Shown here one piece after another: positions 12,591 through 24,931 of a DNA stretch of 64,000 bases (the first letter of the stretch is position 1; every line of letters starts with the position of its first letter). Origin of the DNA: Coriaria nepalensis (lineage: Eukaryota; Streptophyta; Magnoliopsida; Cucurbitales; Coriariaceae); contig CP114496.1 in assembly GCA_027186245.1 (NCBI GenBank), positions 937,501 to 1,001,500 of the forward strand, in the 5' to 3' direction. A program made the translations under genes and the position numbers. The notes beneath the pieces are model-generated. The model did no database searches. It had not been told where the DNA came from and saw only the letters and a program-made list of their open reading frames with translations.

Positions 12591-14748
12591 CGAATCTGAA
12601 ACGAAAGTGTCATTTCAAAATTGACATTATTCAACTTACAACATAAATCAAATAATGATCAAATAACATAAAAGAGTATATCTACAATATCCAAGCAAGT
12701 AAAAAAGTAGATCTACAAGATCTAAACTAGTAAAGATGAGACTTATACATAGCTTTCCACTCCACCAAATACTAGACGATTTTCCCCACAACTTGAAGAA
12801 ACTGATGCCTCTTCCCCCTTGTGCTACCATGTGCGGCCACCGGTTCTCCAATTCCAAGTCATCGCCCTACTTCTAACCCTAATCCACTCGAGCAATAACT
12901 ATTAAGGGTGATATTTTTTTTTCAACCTCAACACATGAGAAAGAAACATAGAGAATGAGAAAAATGGGAGCTTGAAAGCTTTGAGAGAAAAACCATTTTT
13001 CTAAAAAAATGAAATATTAAAAATAAAAACTCTCTCTCTCATTTAAAATGTGGCCAGCCAAAACTCTTGCTAGAGAACAAATTTTGTTCTCAATCTTATT
13101 AATTAATTAGTTAGCGGTCAAAAAAGATGAGAGGAAAAAATAAAACATCTTTACCTAATTTATGGTTCCACTTTTGCGAGTGGAAACACATGATTAATGT
13201 AATTCCAAGTAGGGTGACATGATTCAACTTACTAATTTACCCAATAGTTTTTTACAATGCGCCCATCACCGTCTAATTATTTTTATTGTGGTTTAGGAAA
13301 TATTTACTGTGGACTGAGAATTTTTATCATTCCAAATTAGTGTCCAACTTGAACTAATAAAGTCCATATTTTAATTTGAGCCTTTCCATATATGTGGGTT
13401 TGGCCCAATAATATTTCAATGACCAACCACGTTTTTTTTTTCACCCAAAAAATATTATTTAACTTTTAATTCATTAATTAAGTAAATTTATCTAGTTAAT
13501 TTAAAATTTTTATTATTAATTATTTAATTTCAAGTTAAATATAAATTACACTTTAGATATGCTAATAGTGCGGGTGTGATCTAGACTTAATAACTCTTTA
13601 AATCATGTTCTCTAAGAAAGAGTCAAAATTCTCATATTTAGAATCAATTGAGATCCAATCGTCCTCTATATGTGTGACTCTATCCATTATAATGAATGAA
13701 CCCTTTGAATATTAATGTACCTTTTGAGTCAAATAATTAATATGATCATCATTCATGATTAGTAAACTAAAACCACCGAACATGGCCTCTAGTAAGGCGT
13801 ATAAGTCACATGTGTAATGAGAAATATAAAGAACCTTGAAAAGAACAGTAGATGACTATTATCATACCAGATTGATCTTTTCATCTATTAATGGTTCTAG
13901 ATAGTCCTAAGATTGGTTTAACTATTAAACCCTACTAGACTAATGTTATGAATTATATGATTCCATATGCAACAAGACAAAGGATTTATGGAAAGGCTTT
14001 TCATACCATACTACGTTGCGTAAAGATTTCTTCATTGCATAATGTATATCATTCAAAAAACTTTTTCTCTAATATGGAGATAATGAATCTCATCTTATTA
14101 CCTTATAGAACAGACATACTTGAAAACATGTCCAATAGTTCATAATTTTAGTGACCTTTGGCAAAGATAACATAAAATGATATCAAAACATAATATCTCA
14201 TATGATAGTACTGTAGTGATCTCCTGTTTGAGAATCATAAGTACTATAATCACCAGACAAATCTCATTAATAGTTAATATTATTACAAATGAGATTTTTC
14301 AAGTGATCACATTTAATGATTAATTCTCTACTAATCACCTATATGCCTATTCCAATAATCTATAATACCAAACATAATTCTTCTTTCGAAGATGATAACG
14401 CTTGTGATAATCTCTTAGGATTGTCATTATCTCATCATGACAATCCTATGACTATGAACAATTTTGATCTTAGACCTTAAGCAACATTGGATCTCACCGA
14501 ACATGATATATGTCATGATTCCAAGTGCAAGTCTAAAACCTAAGAAGCTATCATATATGTCATATAATTAACCATACACGTAACTTATTATTTATAACTT
14601 TATAACATTATGATATCTTATTATATGCTCTACTAATCACCATGCATTAAATTATGTTGATAACTTATACAATTCAAGATTAATTTTTATAAGTATTAGA
14701 ACCCATCAAGTTATACTCAATTGGCTTGATAGACATTATACTTTCAAT
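12590..14748 (-). mobile_element. 3' LTR of a decayed copia element (minus strand)
   Basis: On the minus strand this follows a copia RNase H remnant and a purine-rich tract (GTAAGTAGGGGA, about 14751-14762), the normal order of pol, polypurine tract and LTR. It begins near 14748 and ends near 12590 after 'aatgacactttcgtttcag', a text common at the 3' end of plant copia LTRs. The middle contains GAGATATTATGTTTTGATAT and 'aaggtcactaaaa', shared with 19990-21775. The length of about 2.2 kb fits a long-LTR copia lineage. The reading frames within it (for example 12648-12857) are not genes. Confidence 0.6.
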
Positions 14749-14769
14749 CCCCTACTTACACTACAGTCA

Positions 14770-16130
14770 ATCGCTTTTGAATATTATTCACTTCTTTTCA
14801 AGATGGCAATTCAAACTTCCATTGTTGAAGTTCTTTAGTGTATGGATCCGTTATGTTATATAGTTTTGTTAATTATCTTATGTTCACTACAACTATTCCA
14901 AAACTCTTTCGGATAAAGTGACAACGAGGTAACAAGTGTTTAGATTTCTGATGAGACATTGGTTCTTTCACTTTTGTTGCACAACATTTGTAATCGTAGT
15001 ACATTACTATGTTATTATTGATACTTTGAACCGTTATAAGTTCATTCATGAACCTATTCATCCAAAATACTTCTCTTGCTTAAAAAATAGTAGCACATTC
15101 ATTCTTTCTTAATTTAATTATCAATCGATTCTTATTTGAAACTCTTCCAACTAACAAATTCAATCAATTAGCATAATATGAAACATGATGTGGTTTCAAT
15201 ATCTTTGATTGACAATTATAGCATTGTGAAAACTTTAATCTCAATCTAGAATCTCTGTAGATTTAGAACATATCTGCAGTTATTCTAAAAAATAATATAA
15301 TGCTCTGGATCACATTCTTAATGTTGTCAAATTAGATTCCCTTACTTCAAATTAGATTCCTTCATAATACTTAGAACATTGACAACATCTGATTTTGTAC
15401 ATTGCTTAGATGACATAAATTTTAGCCTAGCATAGGTTATTTAATTCATGCATTCTCTCTCCATCCAATGAAGACCAAGATTCCATGCTATTTCTCAAAT
15501 TGGCATTTCTTGGAATCTTTTGTAGTGAACCCTTTTTGTACTTTACTAATATAAGTTAATGTATTAAGCCAAACAACTTTTTGAATCTATCTTTATAGAT
15601 CTCCTAATTCATAATTCAAAAGGAGCTTTACTAAGATCTTCATGGAGAAGTTTTTCGATAACCATACTTAAATATTTTTGTTATATAACTACGTTATTCT
15701 TAATGACTAGTTATTCAAACAATGAACAATGTATTGCTACCAATAACTCTTCCATACACTTAGGTAATCCTTTTAAATGATATGAAAAAAATCATTTTTC
15801 CTAGTTGGTAAATGATTCATTGTATCGGGTATTATGATTGCACGTGTCTGTACCTAACCATAATAACCATATAAGTTACCGAAAAAGTTTTCACAATTGC
15901 ATGACATGTAATTCCTTTATTATGAAATTAAACGATTTGATTTATGGATTTCTTTTCTCGAATTCTTGCTTCAATCCTTAGATTAAGCTTCTAACACAAA
16001 AATTTTGTGTCTTTATATGAAAAATTTAGGTTGTATCTCATATACCTTTTATTTCTTATTCCGAATAAGAAAATATAGTTTTCATATCCAAATGTATTGA
16101 GTGTTAGTGTATATCGAGAAATCATAATTC
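14770..16130 (-). mobile_element. Copia polyprotein remnant: reverse transcriptase/RNase H end
   Basis: On the minus strand, across several stops and frame changes, the translation follows the copia RNase H domain: VSWKSFK (about 15140), ESID, ECATIF, then the open frame 15061-14873 with MNRFMNELITVQSINNN, MYYDYKCCA, KEPMSHQKSKHLLPR and FIRKS, then SYTKEL. These correspond to the family's SWKS.KQ, WM..FL.EL, YCDN..A, KEPRSHQ.SKH and D..TK motifs. The first catalytic segment is unrecognisable, so the element is inactive. Similarity upstream of about 15500 is weak, and the integrase end is only suspected near 16000-16100. Confidence 0.65.
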
Positions 16131-17870
16131 ATTCTTTCGAAGGTTACTCTTTAGTGAGAATCTAGCAAACTAGGATTTTTATTCTAATCGTTAACTTTGT
16201 GGTACTTATATTTGCTTCAAGTATTTTTTTTTACTCTCACTATCCTTTTATAAAGTAACATTCTTTCTAGAAAAATAGTATTTCAGCTAAAAACTCCTTT
16301 TTAGCTCAATAAGATTTATAGAAGATAGATCCTAATCTTTACTAGGGATATCTCATTAATTTAACATCTATTAGATCTCGTCCCTAACTTATCTGTATCA
16401 TACATTTAGCGAGAAGCTCTCATTTCCATATCTTATATTGTGTTATAGAGTATTTTATGTGAATTTAGGGAGAATCATTTTCACTTTATTTGTGGCTATT
16501 TCTAGGTTATGGCATAGTTAGACATAAGTGTGTTTAATATGAAAATCATATTGTACCATATCTCATATAGTCTGATTTCTCCATATCGAAACATCATCAC
16601 ATATGATGTTTTAGGAGGATTTCACTGAGTGAGAATCCTATTCTCAATGAGATATATTGTTAAGAACTTATAACATTGATATTCATCTCTTTAATCTCAT
16701 CGAAAGATAATATTTATGTTTATTCATTTCCCATCTCATTTCCTTCCTTATATCTTCTTATAAATTTGGATTTCAATCTTCACAAGATTATGTGTTGGTT
16801 TGATCATTATCAAACTTTTGTTTCTTAAATTTGATTCAAGCCAATTTTATCTTGTCTACTTTAATTAACATGCAAACCATTTAAATAGGAACCTTTTCCC
16901 AATGGATAGACCATACGAGGTAATATCTAACATTTATTTTTAGAAGAGAAGTTGTAAATTTTCTGAACAAACTCAAAACATTATAAAGGTAGCATGTTAT
17001 AAAGTCCTCGCATTATTTCTAAAATTGTGAGATAAGATAAAAGTAAAGTATATACAGTTAAATTTGATTACATTTAACTTGACTTTTGCTCCAATTGCCC
17101 ACTCGTAAAAATTTCCTTTCATTTTCCTTCAAGCCTTATTTCTACTTTTTAGGTTCTATATATTACTGTAATATGAGTTCCATATTTAGTATTTAATACT
17201 GAAGTTCTATAGATTCTTTCCTTGTATGATGATATACCTGTTCGAGTGTGTATATTAAAGGTTTTGCCTAGTTTAGAGAGATTACATGTATATCATTAAT
17301 AGAAAAATGGGCTAAAATATTAAAAATAACATCCAAATTCTTTAAAGCATAGAAAATATTGGAGTGGAGATTTTTCTCATCGTGACTGAGACAAGGTGAT
17401 ACTAGTTTTGATATTAGGATCGAGACTAAAGCTATCAGTACTGATTTAGTCCTAATATTTTCTAAATTAAAAATAATAGATACTTTTTTTTTCTTTTTTT
17501 TGTAAAATTAAACTAAATCAATATTTGCGCTTGAAATTAAATGTTTTCATACAATAATCTTCGCAAAAATTCTAAATTCACAACAAATCAAAGAGTTTAC
17601 TTTGATATTTTGACACAAAACATACACCTAAATGAATGAAACGTAGATTTGTTGTATATGCACCTAAATTAACATAACCAAACGTAGAAGATTTAGAAAT
17701 AAAAAATAGGGAAAATAGCATGCCATATTCAAAATGGTGGTGGAGGACAGATCTAGAACGGTGGTGGACTTATCATCTTCTTGATCGAGATATGCTCGGT
17801 AGTCGACGAATAGCTAGCTAGAACGGTGGTGAAGTTTTTATCTTAAACCTTGGTAGGCAACTGTGTTGAG
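16130..17870. other. AT-rich DNA, probably older retroelement body
   Basis: No translatable domain was recognised. It may be the gag/integrase half of the copia remnant to its left, too decayed to read. Near 17375-17460 'gagactaaagctatcagtactgatttagtc' contains short CACTA-like subterminal words, but no element end is visible. Confidence 0.4.
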
Positions 17871-17879
17871 AGAGAGATT

Positions 17880-19985
17880 GAAAAAGGTGATGTATCACGC
17901 CCCGATCCAAGAGTATCGGTTTGGCATATGATGCCGCACACACGTAGAGTTTTTAATTTCACGTATATGCAGGGCAACAAAATCTTACTTAGGGTGTGCA
18001 TTGGCTAGGTCGCTCGATTTTGAACAATTTATGTGGCCAATCCAAATATGCATTTGAAACCCGACCAAAACTTCTAGTTACATAAGGTGATTTTTGTGGC
18101 TTATTTTTTTTTTTTTTAATTATCCAAAAAAATGGGAAAATTAGTGTACATATCACACTTGCACACTGACACAGTGAAATTCACGATTCACTGCAGTGGT
18201 GAGACGAGAAAAAAAAAGCAGCCCATGTGAAATTTAATTGATAGTAACTGTTGAACTAAGTTAGGGTTTTATGCGGGAGTTAAGTTCAAACTATTAGATA
18301 AGGTAAATATAGAAAAAAAGAATGGGAGTATGGAAGCGTAGCCCTGCTATACGATATATATATATATATATTATCAAAATGTTTTTTAATAAATAAATAA
18401 TATATATAAATTTTGATTATCGAATATGTAATATATATTTATTAATAATTTTATCTTTGGTTATAGAAAAAGAAAATTTGAAATAATAAATTAAAATATG
18501 TCTTATAAATATATGAATTTTTGTATATTTATTTTGTTAAGACTTTATTTTATAAGAAAAAAAAAATTCATTTGAATTTAATACTCTAAAAAAATAATAA
18601 TTAAGCAAAGATAAATAAAAAAAAATGAATATTAATGACAGTATAATGAGAGAATCAAGTTGCTTATGAAAATTGTATATATTTTTTTTTCTTTTTTTTT
18701 TTTTTTGTTAGAAAGTAGTGAGTAATTGAATAATTAATAATTAAAAAAAAAAAGAAAAAAAAAATATAAAATTTTGGGGATTAAACTCAACTTTTATAAC
18801 AAGCAAGTCAAGTCTTTAGATCGATCATTTAAATGTATTAAATGTAAGTATGGGCTGGAGTGGGTGGTTCCGTCCATGGTTCACCGGTGCTCCAAAAATA
18901 TCTCCTCCCTACTTCCTATATTAAATGTATATTTAAATATTATAATGTGATAACGAGCATTATTATGTATACAAACCATACATACGAGACAGGCTAAGCT
19001 AAATATTAAAGAATTTGGAATTATGAGCAATATTAAACTCGGGACAATGGTACATCTTATCCTATCCTTATCTTCACAAAGTAAGATCGGATAATTAATA
19101 TTAATTTTTGCCCTTTTTTCAGAATTCCACTCAAACAAAATCATTAAGAATGACGTAAAGGACATATTTGATAAGATTCGTGGGTGGAAATATAATGATG
19201 TTTTATCTTTATTTTATTGTTTTAATCGATGTAACGATGAAGATGAAGTCTAAGTCATTTTTATTTTTATTTTTATTTTTATTTTTATTTTTATTTTTAT
19301 TTAAATAAGTATTTTTTATGTTAATTAAAATAAAAATTTATTTATATGAAGATTTTATTTTATTTTATTTTTTAATATTTTTTTAAAATTTTAATATTAT
19401 ATTTTAATAAATTTTAAAACTTTTCTAAATAAATATTAAAAAATTATCATTTTTATTCTTTATGTAATCAAATAGATTAAAAAAAAAAAAAAAAAAAATC
19501 ATCAATCTCAAACATGCCCAAAGAGAGACGTAGAAGGAAGGATTCGAGAGGGGGAGTTTTTGTTTTTTATTTTTTGACAAATTCATAACTTACTTCTAAA
19601 ATGTTAACTGGCATGGGAAGAGGAGAGTTTCGGTACAAAACGAGGTAGATTCAAATGGATCATGTAGTGCCACTTGGAATCCACTATTTCAAAGCCCTGT
19701 TGACTCATGCGTGACGGTCAAAAGCTAAGCACCTGATTTTATTTTATTTTATTTTATTTTATTTTTTAGCCAAACCTAAGTTAGAAGAATGATAGACCCC
19801 ATTTTGTATGCAATAGTAATTATTATGAAAGAGTATCTCTTAAGTCAATTAGCTATGAGTCGATTAGATCATATATTTATGAGAATTAATTTAAAAATAT
19901 ATAAATTATTAATATAAATAATTGTATAACATTTAATTAGAGTATATATCTAATATGTCATATTATTATTAAGTTGGAAATAATA
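17880..19985. other. Intergenic, microsatellite-rich
   Basis: Starts with 'atcacgccccgatcc' at about 17893, text often seen at gypsy LTR starts, without supporting structure. Simple repeats: (TA)n near 18353-18371, poly-A/poly-T runs around 18560-18770, (TTTTTA)n at about 19258-19302, poly-A near 19480-19497 and (TTTTA)n at about 19738-19765. No gene is seen. Confidence 0.5.
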
Positions 19986-19989
19986 ACTC

Positions 19990-21775
19990 GTTTGTATATA
20001 TAAATTTTTTACATACGTGATAGAATTTCCATTCTCAAACATACGCTTGAATTCATGAAGGAGATCATGGAAGGATGAGATCCAAGTTGGTTAAGTATGA
20101 GATTTACAATTGTATATATAATCACTGAATATGATCACTTGACAAAAACTTAATGGTAATGATATTAAATGTTAATGAGTTTTATCGATGATTATTGTAC
20201 TTGTGATGCTCATAATTGAGATTACCACACTATCAGCATATGAGATATCATGTTTTGATATCACTCCACGTGGTCTTAGTGAAAGGCCACTAAAAATGTG
20301 AACAATTGGATATGTGTTTGAGTATATAAAGTTTGTAGGGTGATGAGATGGAATCCATGACTTCTATATTGGAGAGTGTGTTTCTATGAGTCATATAACT
20401 TATGCACAAGTAAAATCTTTACGCAAGGTAATATAGTTTGAAAAAGAGTTCTGGATAAATATATTGTCTAACTCCATAAGAGTTTATGAATTCATAAAGA
20501 AAGTCTAAAATTGTTTAACAGTTAAATCACGCCCTATAATTTTCTTAAAACAGAGATATATGGAAGGTCAATCTAATATGGTAATAATCATCTATCGTTT
20601 TTGTAGAAGTTAATCGTATTTTTTATTACACGGATGATCCATACGCTTTGCTAGAGATCAATGTGGGTTTGTTGGTTTAATTCAACATAATTATAGAAGA
20701 TGATTATATTGACTGTTTGTTTTGAAAAAAAATTTCAAAGTCAAATGGTCGATTTGTAAAGAATTGATAAAATTTACAAGTCGTGGGGCCCACCTACTGT
20801 GGGAATATAGAACTTACGTGGTCATGCACACAAAAGTTAATCGGATCGAGGTTGGATTCTGAATTGGAGAATTTTGACTTGTTCATTTTGAACTTGATTT
20901 AAAGAATTAAATTATTAATTAGTTTAATTTATGAAGTTTACGTCACACTCGCACTGCATATAACCAAAATGTAATTTTGATTTAATTATAAATCAAATAA
21001 TTAATTAAAAAAATATTACTTCAATTAAGATAATTATTAAATAGAGATTTAATTATTATAAGGGCATAAAATATTTTTTGGATCAAAATAAGATCCGTTA
21101 GGTTATTATAGTATTAATAAGCCTAAACGGGCCTATAGGCAAAGTTCAAATTAAAATCTACATTCTATAAGGTAAAAGTAGGTATTAATTTAGGAAATAA
21201 AAGATTATTTTTACTTTTCAGGAAATAAGAATCAAAATATGTTATGGGAAAATAAGTTTAACTGGATTAGCTGGACTTTTAAATGTGCCTAATTGGACTA
21301 GGCCTTATAGGTATAAGGGCACAAAATCTTAGAATTCTTCCCTATCCTTAGTTTGTCACCCATTCCAAGAAAAGAAAGAAAGTGTGTCTTTTTCTTCATC
21401 TTTTCTTTCTCTATAATTTTTTTGTTATAAATTTCAAAGTTGAATCAACTCACCATGAATCTTTTGCTCGAGTTATCGAGTATGTGGATCAAGGGATAGC
21501 GATTGAGTGATGACGAGGACCCAGCACAAGTAGTGGTGGTGGTGACGGTGGCAGCAAGGGGAATAAGGTTGAAATTCCATTCGGAATTTAAAGCAAATTG
21601 TGAGTTATGTATAACTCACCTTTTCCTTTTTGTTTTTGAATTGTAGAATTTAAAATAGTCTAAGATTCTCGATATATGTGATACATAATATCTAGTTTTT
21701 GATCTTGATAGTTAATTTTGAATCTAACTATCTCATATCCACTTTTTAAAAACAGATTCAGCCTCAAGATGTGCT
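19990..21775 (+). mobile_element. Copia-type LTR, plus-strand copy
   Basis: Shares block order with the minus-strand LTR at 12590-14748: GAGATATCATGTTTTGATAT at about 20241, 'aggccactaaaaatgtgaacaattgg', 'gatgagatggaatcc', 'ctttacgcaaggtaatata', then 'gacttgttcattttgaacttgatttaaag'. The end, near 21470-21775, includes a GGT-rich patch and a leader-like segment. No internal domains or second LTR are adjacent, so it is a solo or truncated copy. The boundaries are approximate. Confidence 0.5.
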
Positions 21776-22400
21776 AAGTAACATTGACTTATATGTTGTT
21801 GGTCTCATATGCAACACATGTCCTAGGTTTAACATACTGATATAAATATCCTAGGTTTTATATTTATTTTATAATTCTGTCGTTGGTATAATATAATTAA
21901 TTAGGCTAATTACTAATTAGGTTTAGGGTTTGGTGGGGTATATATATATATATATATATATATATAGCTAGCTATATCTAATTAATACCTCAAAGACAGA
22001 GGAAAGAGATTATTTAGGACCGTGGGAAGTCCTAGGAGGTACACGAACACAATTGTTTGCTACAAAGCACTAAAAATAGTTTTTTAAGAGCCGGGGCCAC
22101 AAGTGTAATTGTCTCAAAGAAACGTAGGTGGCATTTTGGTGGAAGGTTGTGTCGTGCTAAGGACACCTACAAAATAATTGTGAAGTAATGAAATCTTTCT
22201 TAAAATTGACTTTTAAAATGAAAGTTATAATGTATTATAAAATATATTAAAATTATATATGAATTCTAAAAAAAAAAAAAATTAATTTTATATTAATTTC
22301 TAATTTCTGATTCATAAACCAATTTGAGTGAATTCATCCATAATTATTAACCCTTCCATCCGCACTCATCCTCAATTTGCAATAACATGCATCACAAACC
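21776..22400. other. SWEET upstream region
   Basis: AT-rich DNA with a (TA)n microsatellite at about 21940-21966 followed by the palindromic AGCTAGCT. It should contain the distal promoter of the SWEET gene. No other gene is seen. Confidence 0.5.
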
Positions 22401-22402
22401 TC

Positions 22403-22410
22403 TATATAAA
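22403..22410 (+). promoter_or_regulatory. TATA box of SWEET gene
   Basis: TATATAAA lies 114 bases before the ATG at 22524. With a start site about 30 bases downstream, this leaves a leader of some 80-90 bases, a usual plant arrangement. Inferred from position and motif. Confidence 0.6.
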
Positions 22411-22523
22411 AGTGACATTAGTGTATCTAAGATCGTCGTACCAAGGTTTCGGGTAATTATTACAAGAGAAATTGCATTCCCTCCCCCCCCTAAAACCTCC
22501 CAACTTTGCTATTAAGAGTAACA

Positions 22524-24290
22524 ATGGCTTCTCCTCCTCATCATCATAATCCGTGGGTTTTGGTTTTTGGTCTCCTTGGTACGATTTCATATGATCATTC
22601 ATTTCACTTGTTATTAATTCTAGAAATAATTTTATATTGACTATAAATAATCTATCTAACTTCCGTACATCTTCTACCTAGCTAGGTCCCTTCTCCTGGG
22701 AACGTCTACAAATATTGCTATACATGTATATCTATATATATATATATATATATATATGTTTACTTTCTTTTTCTTTATCCATACATATACTATATTTAGT
22801 GTTCTAATCACTTTTCGGAGAGTTATTATAATTATAATTGTTATTATTATTATTTTAGTATTAGTATTATCATCTTCTTCTCTCTCTCCCATTCTCACTT
22901 TTCAACGTTGTAGGTAACATTGTATCCTTCATCGTTTTCCTGGCTCCGGTGTAAGATTATTATTATTATTTATTTATCTATTAATCTTCCCTTGCATTCC
23001 GTAGCTACGTACGTACGTACAAAAGGAAAGTAATCTTTAGTTTCGTTGATGCATTCAGACCAACGTTTTACCGGATTTGTACGAAGAAATCGACAGAAGG
23101 TTTTCAGTCAACTCCGTATGTAGCCGCCTTATTCAGCGCCATGTTATGGATTTACTATGCGTCCCTCAAGAAAGACGAAGTGCTTCTCATGACAATCAAC
23201 TCTTTCGGTCTTTTCATTGAGAGCCTTTACCTTGCCCTGTTCATTACTTTTGCCCCTAAGCAGGCCAGGGTACGCCCTCATGCATGCATGCATGCATGCA
23301 ACTACATCTAAGAATCTGTCTATCTATTTTCTCTCAATATATAAATTACTAAATGTTAAATCTGTTGGACTGACAGATCTTCACATTGAGGTTACTGTTT
23401 CTATTGAATTTTGGAGGATTTTGCTTTATTCTTCTTCTCTCCCATTTCATAGCCAATGGATCCAACCGGGTCCGTATTCTTGGAGGGATATCCGTCGGCT
23501 TTTCGGTTGCTGTCTTTGTAGCACCTTTAAGTATCATGGTGAGGACATGCATATTATGTATATATATATATACCGTGTCACATTTTTATATTTTTTTTAG
23601 CACGCACTTTTCAAAATCCTAGCTGCCAACGACGTCATTAAATATATATTCTACTTTTCAGACAGTGGTGATACGCACCAAGAGCGTGGAGTTCATGCCT
23701 TTTTCTTTATCGTTTTTCCTAACACTCAGCGCTGTTTTCTGGCTCCTTTATGGAGTATCAATAGGGGATTTTTACGTTGCTGTAAGTGTCGTATATATAT
23801 ATATATATATATTAACTTCACACTTCAAATTATAAAATCGAAAAGGATTAATCAATTTCTATATTATCTACTTAAAATAACGATGATGAACAGTTCCCAA
23901 ATGTGCTGGGATTTACCTTTGGAGTGGCACAGATGATACTGTACGCAATATACAGGAATAAGAAAGGTGACGTTGTGATGGTGACACCTACAGTACTTAC
24001 AATTACTACTTCTCCTGATGATCAGCCTCATGATCACGATTGGGTAAGGCTCCTCATGATCACAATTACTACTTCTACAGTACTTAAAAGGCCATTCTTT
24101 CTATAAATTCATGCTTTCCAAAAAAAAAATTAATAAATAACAGGTAAAGCAAAAATATCTTTCCCGACCCGCTGGCAATAGTGACACTGATGACCATCAT
24201 GGCCATGCCGGTGATCTAACATATGACTATGAGCACAAAAGCATGGACAGCTTTGCTCAGGGACAGATAGCCGTCAAATGTGAAGCCTAA
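22524..24290 (+). CDS. SWEET: Bidirectional sugar transporter SWEET, clade III-type
   Basis: Uniporter moving sugars (clade III members mainly sucrose) down their gradient across the plasma membrane. Seven exons: 22524-22578, 22914-22950, 23059-23269, 23377-23538, 23662-23781, 23894-24043 and 24144-24290. Introns are GT-AG, and the 37-, 162- and 120-base internal exons are the usual SWEET sizes. The frame is 882 bases, 293 aa. Two MtN3 three-helix repeats are joined by a linker helix: first repeat about residues 11-97 ([26 protein letters not shown]), second about 132-217 ([32 protein letters not shown]). The pocket asparagines fall at Asn78 and Asn198. The cytosolic tail (about 220-293) is poorly conserved, with an Asp/His-rich segment and the ending [17 protein letters not shown] and AMLWIYYA resemble SWEET10-15; the exact orthologue is not decided. 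No disruption was seen. Confidence 0.96.
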
Positions 24291-24394
24291 TTAATCAGAT
24301 CTCTTTAATTTTATTTCTTTTTAATTTGTTTTGGGTTGCATATGTATGTATACTATATGCACGCATGATTGTAATATTGTAAGATATATGTATG

Positions 24395-24400
24395 AATAAA
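24395..24400 (+). terminator. Polyadenylation signal of SWEET gene
   Basis: AATAAA 105 bases after the stop codon, preceded by TG-rich text (TTGCATATGTATG). Its position fits the near-upstream poly(A) element of a short plant 3' UTR. Confidence 0.5.
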
Positions 24401-24659
24401 AGGTCGGAGAGATTTGCAGTGTACGTACATATCTCCGACCTGCATGCATGTATTTCGCACTGTTTGTATCATAGAAATTACCATCTATTTATAATAGAAA
24501 TATTAAATTTATAATTCTCTTCTATAATCAAGTTTTTATTTATTTATTATTATTCTATATAAATTTCTTGTGCTTTCTTTAACTAGATTTACATATTTAT
24601 ATCCTTATATATACATTACTTCTATAACACAATGGTACTCTCTTATAATATTATAAACT

Positions 24660-24894
24660 TATTTATGGTATCAAGCTAAATCTTAAGCGGGTATATCTAT
24701 ACTTTATTGACATGTGCTCCTCATCCATTGAATCATTTATTGAACTTTCGAAATAACTAGCTCACAAATGAGTGAGAGTGTTAGAATTTGTCTCATATCA
24801 CTTTATGAGAAAATTTCTAATTAGTTTATAAATCAAGAATTTCGTCTTACTCTATAAAACTTTTTAGGAGAAGAAACTATTGGACTCATTAACA
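24660..24894 (+). mobile_element. Possible small LTR (TRIM-like) fragment
   Basis: TGGTATCAAGCTA near 24666 resembles the initiator-tRNA primer binding site (TGGTATCAGAGC). GAGTGAGAG at 24770-24778 resembles a polypurine tract and directly precedes TGTTAGAATTTGTC. The segment 24779-24894 starts TGTTA and ends TTAACA (about 116 bp). The order of binding site, tract and short LTR is that of a terminal-repeat retrotransposon in miniature. No clear left LTR was found. Confidence 0.35.
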
Positions 24895-24931
24895 TTTTCT
24901 AACTCGTTTTCCAACTTGTGCTTTTCATCTC

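Noticed and set aside
24660..24680. tRNA gene at TGGTATCAAGC
   Set aside because: No A/B box pair or cloverleaf follows; the string is better read as a retroelement primer binding site. No tRNA or rRNA gene was recognised anywhere in the window.
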